From the NCBI GenBank assembly GCA_963920665.1, contig OY987267.1, forward strand, positions 17,732,001 to 17,796,000: a stretch of 64,000 nt of DNA, in the 5' to 3' direction. The position numbers and the translations under genes were made by a program. The notes below the pieces were generated by a model. It did not search any database and had not been told where the DNA came from. It saw only the letters and a program-made list of their open reading frames with translations. Shown piece after piece: positions 60,881-64,000 of the stretch (position 1 is the first letter of the stretch; each line of letters begins with the position of its first letter). This DNA is from Straminergon stramineum. Lineage: Eukaryota > Streptophyta > Bryopsida > Hypnales > Calliergonaceae.

Positions 60881-62980
60881 ACTCACTTATCTCATTTTTA
60901 ATTTTTTTGTGAAAATAAGTGTGAAAAATAGTACAAAAAACCCCAAAAAGAGTGTAAAACCAAAATAGGTGTGTTACATGCCAATATAGTATTTGGTCAC
61001 ATTTTGAGAGTTTTTACTAATTAGATTCAAATTTTACTTGTAAATAGATTAAAACCTAACCAATCATGATAATTACGAGTTATGAGCATACTAGGCTCAA
61101 AATCCCACATAGAAAAGACATCGCTTGGCTAATATTGGTTGAGGGAACCCTGGTGAGGCACATAGGTCAGTTCCCAGAGATAGGTTCCAGTTTCCCCATT
61201 TCATTGACGAAATAGCGAAACCCCAATTATTGGCTTGCAGATGTTAAAAATACCAAGATGGGACCATGGAGGAATATTTGGTTCAAGGAAGGTGACTTAG
61301 GTTTAAAACCATGCCCGGGAAACAACCGCGAAATCAGTTTGCCAAGATTCCCACCGGTGTGGAAGATTCCATAGGCATCGATAATTAAATAAGGGGGTGG
61401 ATTTTGTTCCCCCTAGGCCGATGTGTAGAGTAAAAATATGAGCCTACACATGTGTTTTGGGATTCCATGGGAGGTTCCACAAAAAGTTTCGGAATTTTCT
61501 GATAGTCAGAAGATGCCTTTTCGGACAGTCAACTGCCCAAACCTACGATGAGAAATTCCTAAAAATTCTCCAAGTGGTGATAAAATCTCACTAAAAATTA
61601 ATATAGCTTCTTTTACGTTAATAAGACTCTCCAACAAGTTTCAAGACATTTCGATAGTCATAAGAACCCGAACTTACAAGATTCATCAACAATTGACAAA
61701 ATTTAAAGATTACGGTGGAGTTGACCAGTGGATCGGGAGCATACAAAAGTAGAATGGGGTCAAAGATAGGTCTTTTCTTACTCCCCCACACCTACTTAAG
61801 AGCCTAGGCTAGTTACTTTTTTCAAAAAAATCAAACTCCCAAAGTTGGGTTTTTAACCCTTTTGGGTGTTAAGTTGGCATTAGGTTTCGTTGAAATTTTG
61901 AAGTTAGAAAAAGGGGTGGGGGGTTTTCCTTGACTAAAAATGGCCTTCTGAAGCCAATGGCACAATCCGTTTGTGATTTGGAGTTAATCTCCAAAAGTTA
62001 GAAGATGGACCAGTGTAGAAAGTCAAAATTGGTAAATTAGGGTGAAAATCCTAATTGATAAGATTACCATGTTGAAATGAGAGGAGGTGGGTGCCCTTGA
62101 AAGAGTATATAAGGGCATTCATTCTTCTCTCAAATCACCCCTTCTAGCCATTATTTTGGCTTTGTAAACACGTTGGTTCATTAATTGTGGACTTTTGGCA
62201 TTTTTGAGCCAAAGTTGTAAACGTGGTGTTTTTGGAGCATTTCAAGCTCCTTTTGTTGCTATCTTGTAAGCCTTGAAGCACATTGGGGTCCCTTCAAGTC
62301 TTATGTGTTGTCTTTGTACTTGTTTTTGAAGATTTTGGTTGAAATTTGGTAGTATTTTTGGTTGTACTAACTCTTTCTTTAGTATATTTGTTGATTATTC
62401 AAGTCCTTGTTTAGGATTTGAGTATTGTACACTAACTCTAGAGGATCCTTCCCTTATGACTGGCGATGCCGCTCAGGGAAAACCTCTAGCTTGTTATGTT
62501 TATAATTTTTGTACTAACATTTGTACTAACACTCTTGATTCATTCTCCTTTAAGTTTCCTTTGTCAAAATCTTTGTATGTCAATTTTCGTGCTTATCAAA
62601 AGACGGCGAAGCTTTGACTTTGGTTTTTAGAACTAGATAGAAATTTAGTGAGCTTTGGGGGAACACGACGGAGCTTTAACCTCTAAGCTTAGGATTGTTA
62701 TATTAGTTTGTTAAGAGTTTCCCACACGGCGAAGCTTTGAACTTTAGAGTTCTAAAATTTTTCTCAAAAGTAAGATTGTTAGAAGTTCATCAAGTTAGCA
62801 TAAAAAACAAAAACAAAATCTCATCACATTCTCTTTCTCATAAATCTTTTAGTTTCATAAGAAGGTAGAGGGACTAATTTTCATAGCAAGTAGAGGGACT
62901 AATTTTCATAGAATTTCTTTGAAATAAAAACAAAAAAAAACAAAAAAAAACAAAATTTTAAAAAACAACAACAACAACAA
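60881..62980. other. Unidentified repeat-like region, possibly an LTR or retroelement leader
   Basis: Composition and texture differ from the retroelement to the left. A TATA-like GTATATAAGG lies at 62105-62114, followed by T-rich transcribed-looking sequence. GGCGAAGCTTTGA-like words recur at 62606, 62663 and 62729, and a GTAGAGGGACTAATTTTCATAG word is repeated in tandem at 62865-62910. I could not find a second LTR copy or a primer-binding site, so the LTR idea is a guess. Confidence 0.3.
62105..62114 (+). promoter_or_regulatory. TATA-box-like motif
   Basis: GTATATAAGG stands in a less AT-rich context, with CATTCATTCTTCTCTC (pyrimidine initiator-like) 10-30 bases downstream. It may be the promoter of the repeat-like unit that continues to the window edge. 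Confidence 0.35.
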
Positions 62981-62983
62981 TAA

Positions 62984-63205
62984 ACCGGCCTGCCAAGGCC
63001 AGGGAGCCCGATGGTGAGACAGAGCCTGCCCAAGCCAGGAAGCCCCTCCGCAGGCAGAGACCCACCTGATAAGGGAGCCCCGCTTGGCAGGGGAGGCCCC
63101 ACCCGCCTGCTGGGAGGCCCCCGGCTGTAAGGGGAGCCCCCTACCTGGGAGCCCTGCGAGGCTGCAGACCGCAGGCCGCAGCAGGGGCCAGGGGAGGAAC
63201 TAATC
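62984..63205. repeat. GC-rich imperfect tandem repeat
   Basis: About ten units of 18-25 bases vary around GCC-AGGGAGCCCC, in a block far richer in GC than anything nearby. It is flanked by A-rich (CAA)n sequence on the left and T-rich sequence on the right. A Pro/Gly/Ser-rich minus-strand frame crosses it but is a composition effect. Confidence 0.75.
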
Positions 63206-64000
63206 CCCTCCCCTTTCAAGAAATTTGAAGTCCTTTTCATTTTTTATTTTTTCTTTTTTTTCTTTTTTTTCTTAGGAACTAAGGTAGAAGGTAGACTCAA
63301 TCTAGGAAGAATAGAAGAGAGGAAGAATAGAGAGGTACCAAACCAAAACCAAACAAGTTTAAAGTAGAATTAAAATAGGTTAGCCATAGGAATAGGTTGA
63401 GAAGGAAAACTATCATAGTTTGGAGAAAAAATAGAAACCAACACTAATCTCACCACTCTTTCTCTCTTAGAAGTTGTAGCAAGTGCACAACAAGATTAGA
63501 AGTCACAAACTCAAAGTTGCATGATAGAATGAAGGAGGAGTACAAAAGCTTGAGTTTAGATAGAAATTAGGTAGAAATCAAGAAAATCTTAAAGAATCGA
63601 TTAGAACCATAGAAAATAGGATAGATTAGAAAGTTGCCTTGAATTAGTGAAATCTTATCGAAAACCATATCCTTCCAAATCAACTTGTAGAATAGAATAA
63701 GTTTAAATAGTGAAGGGATAGAAAAAATCTCTGTTAGCCATATTCCGCTAACTTGTAATTAAAATCCACTCTTTAAGCTGTAAGCAAAAAAATGGCAAAT
63801 GAAGGAGAACTCGATGATTTATACAACAACGAGCAAAATAACTTCTAGTATGAGGTAAGTTACTAAATAATCTAAATTATATTAATTTTCAAAGTAGGTC
63901 AATTAATACAAATTTAGTAGAAAATTTTTATGTTATTTAGAACTCATCTTTGTGAATATGTTTGTTTCCAATGATTTTTTTTAGCTTAGGATTTAGGAAA
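63206..64000. other. Right edge, no gene supported
   Basis: AT-rich and purine-rich. A short frame from ATG 63792 (MANEGELDDLYNNEQNNF) ends at 63848. The start of a retroelement gag is possible, but the window ends before it could be tested. Confidence 0.3.

Noticed and set aside
62899..63240. 113-codon Pro/Gly/Ser-rich frame at the right edge
   Set aside because: Produced by an imperfect GC-rich tandem repeat; homopolymer-like ends (FFLFFFVF) come from poly-A/T flanks.
1..64000. CRISPR array, bacterial operon or phage system
   Set aside because: Spliced genes, plant protein families and eukaryotic retroelements throughout; no regularly spaced repeat-spacer array is present.

Overview
The window is nuclear DNA of a land plant. 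The evidence is plant-type SERINC, CAND8/TPRA1 and PEX19 proteins, a GDSL lipase with all its plant sequence blocks, GT-AG introns throughout, and plant telomere-type TTTAGGG motifs. Exons are GC-balanced islands in very AT-rich spacer. The GDSL-fasciclin fusion and the unfamiliar repeats make me guess a non-flowering lineage such as a moss or other seedless plant, but nothing here fixes the species.

Layout. 2.8-11.0 kb (+): an 18-exon BRF1 gene (RNA polymerase III factor TFIIIB) whose exon phases all close to one 745-residue frame. 16.6-20.0 kb (-): a six-exon SERINC membrane protein. 28.8-29.7 kb (+): an intronless seven-span TPRA1/CAND8 protein. 31.3-32.8 kb (+): a probable three-exon gene for a small membrane protein I do not recognise. 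35.9-38.5 kb (+): a five-exon PEX19 ending in a farnesylation box. 40.6-40.8 kb (+): a 59-residue single-span protein. 50.7-54.3 kb (+): a five-exon gene joining a signal peptide, a complete GDSL (SGNH) esterase and a fasciclin (FAS1) domain. The genes are ordinary single loci of unrelated function, with no sign of a cluster.

The spaces between genes are mostly decayed mobile DNA. Four copies of a roughly 0.9-1.2 kb element share CCCCTAAA/TTTAGGGG ends and a palindromic 4-bp target; one lies inside a BRF1 intron. A second family with the same kind of end occurs at 41.9 and 55.0 kb. From 56.0 to 60.9 kb (-) lies a broken reverse transcriptase-RNase H element, itself hit by two small inverted-repeat elements. 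Also present are a tRNA-like repeat in a BRF1 intron, a near-perfect 31-nt-arm hairpin in a SERINC intron, a tiny poly(A) retroinsertion with 17-bp target duplications, a 58-bp minisatellite, a cluster of AT-rich inverted repeats, and a GC-rich imperfect repeat near the right edge.

The observations I rate highest are the GDSL-FAS1 fusion and a 30-bp sequence shared by the presumed first (5'-UTR) introns of SERINC and TPRA1, each beginning exactly at the predicted splice donor.
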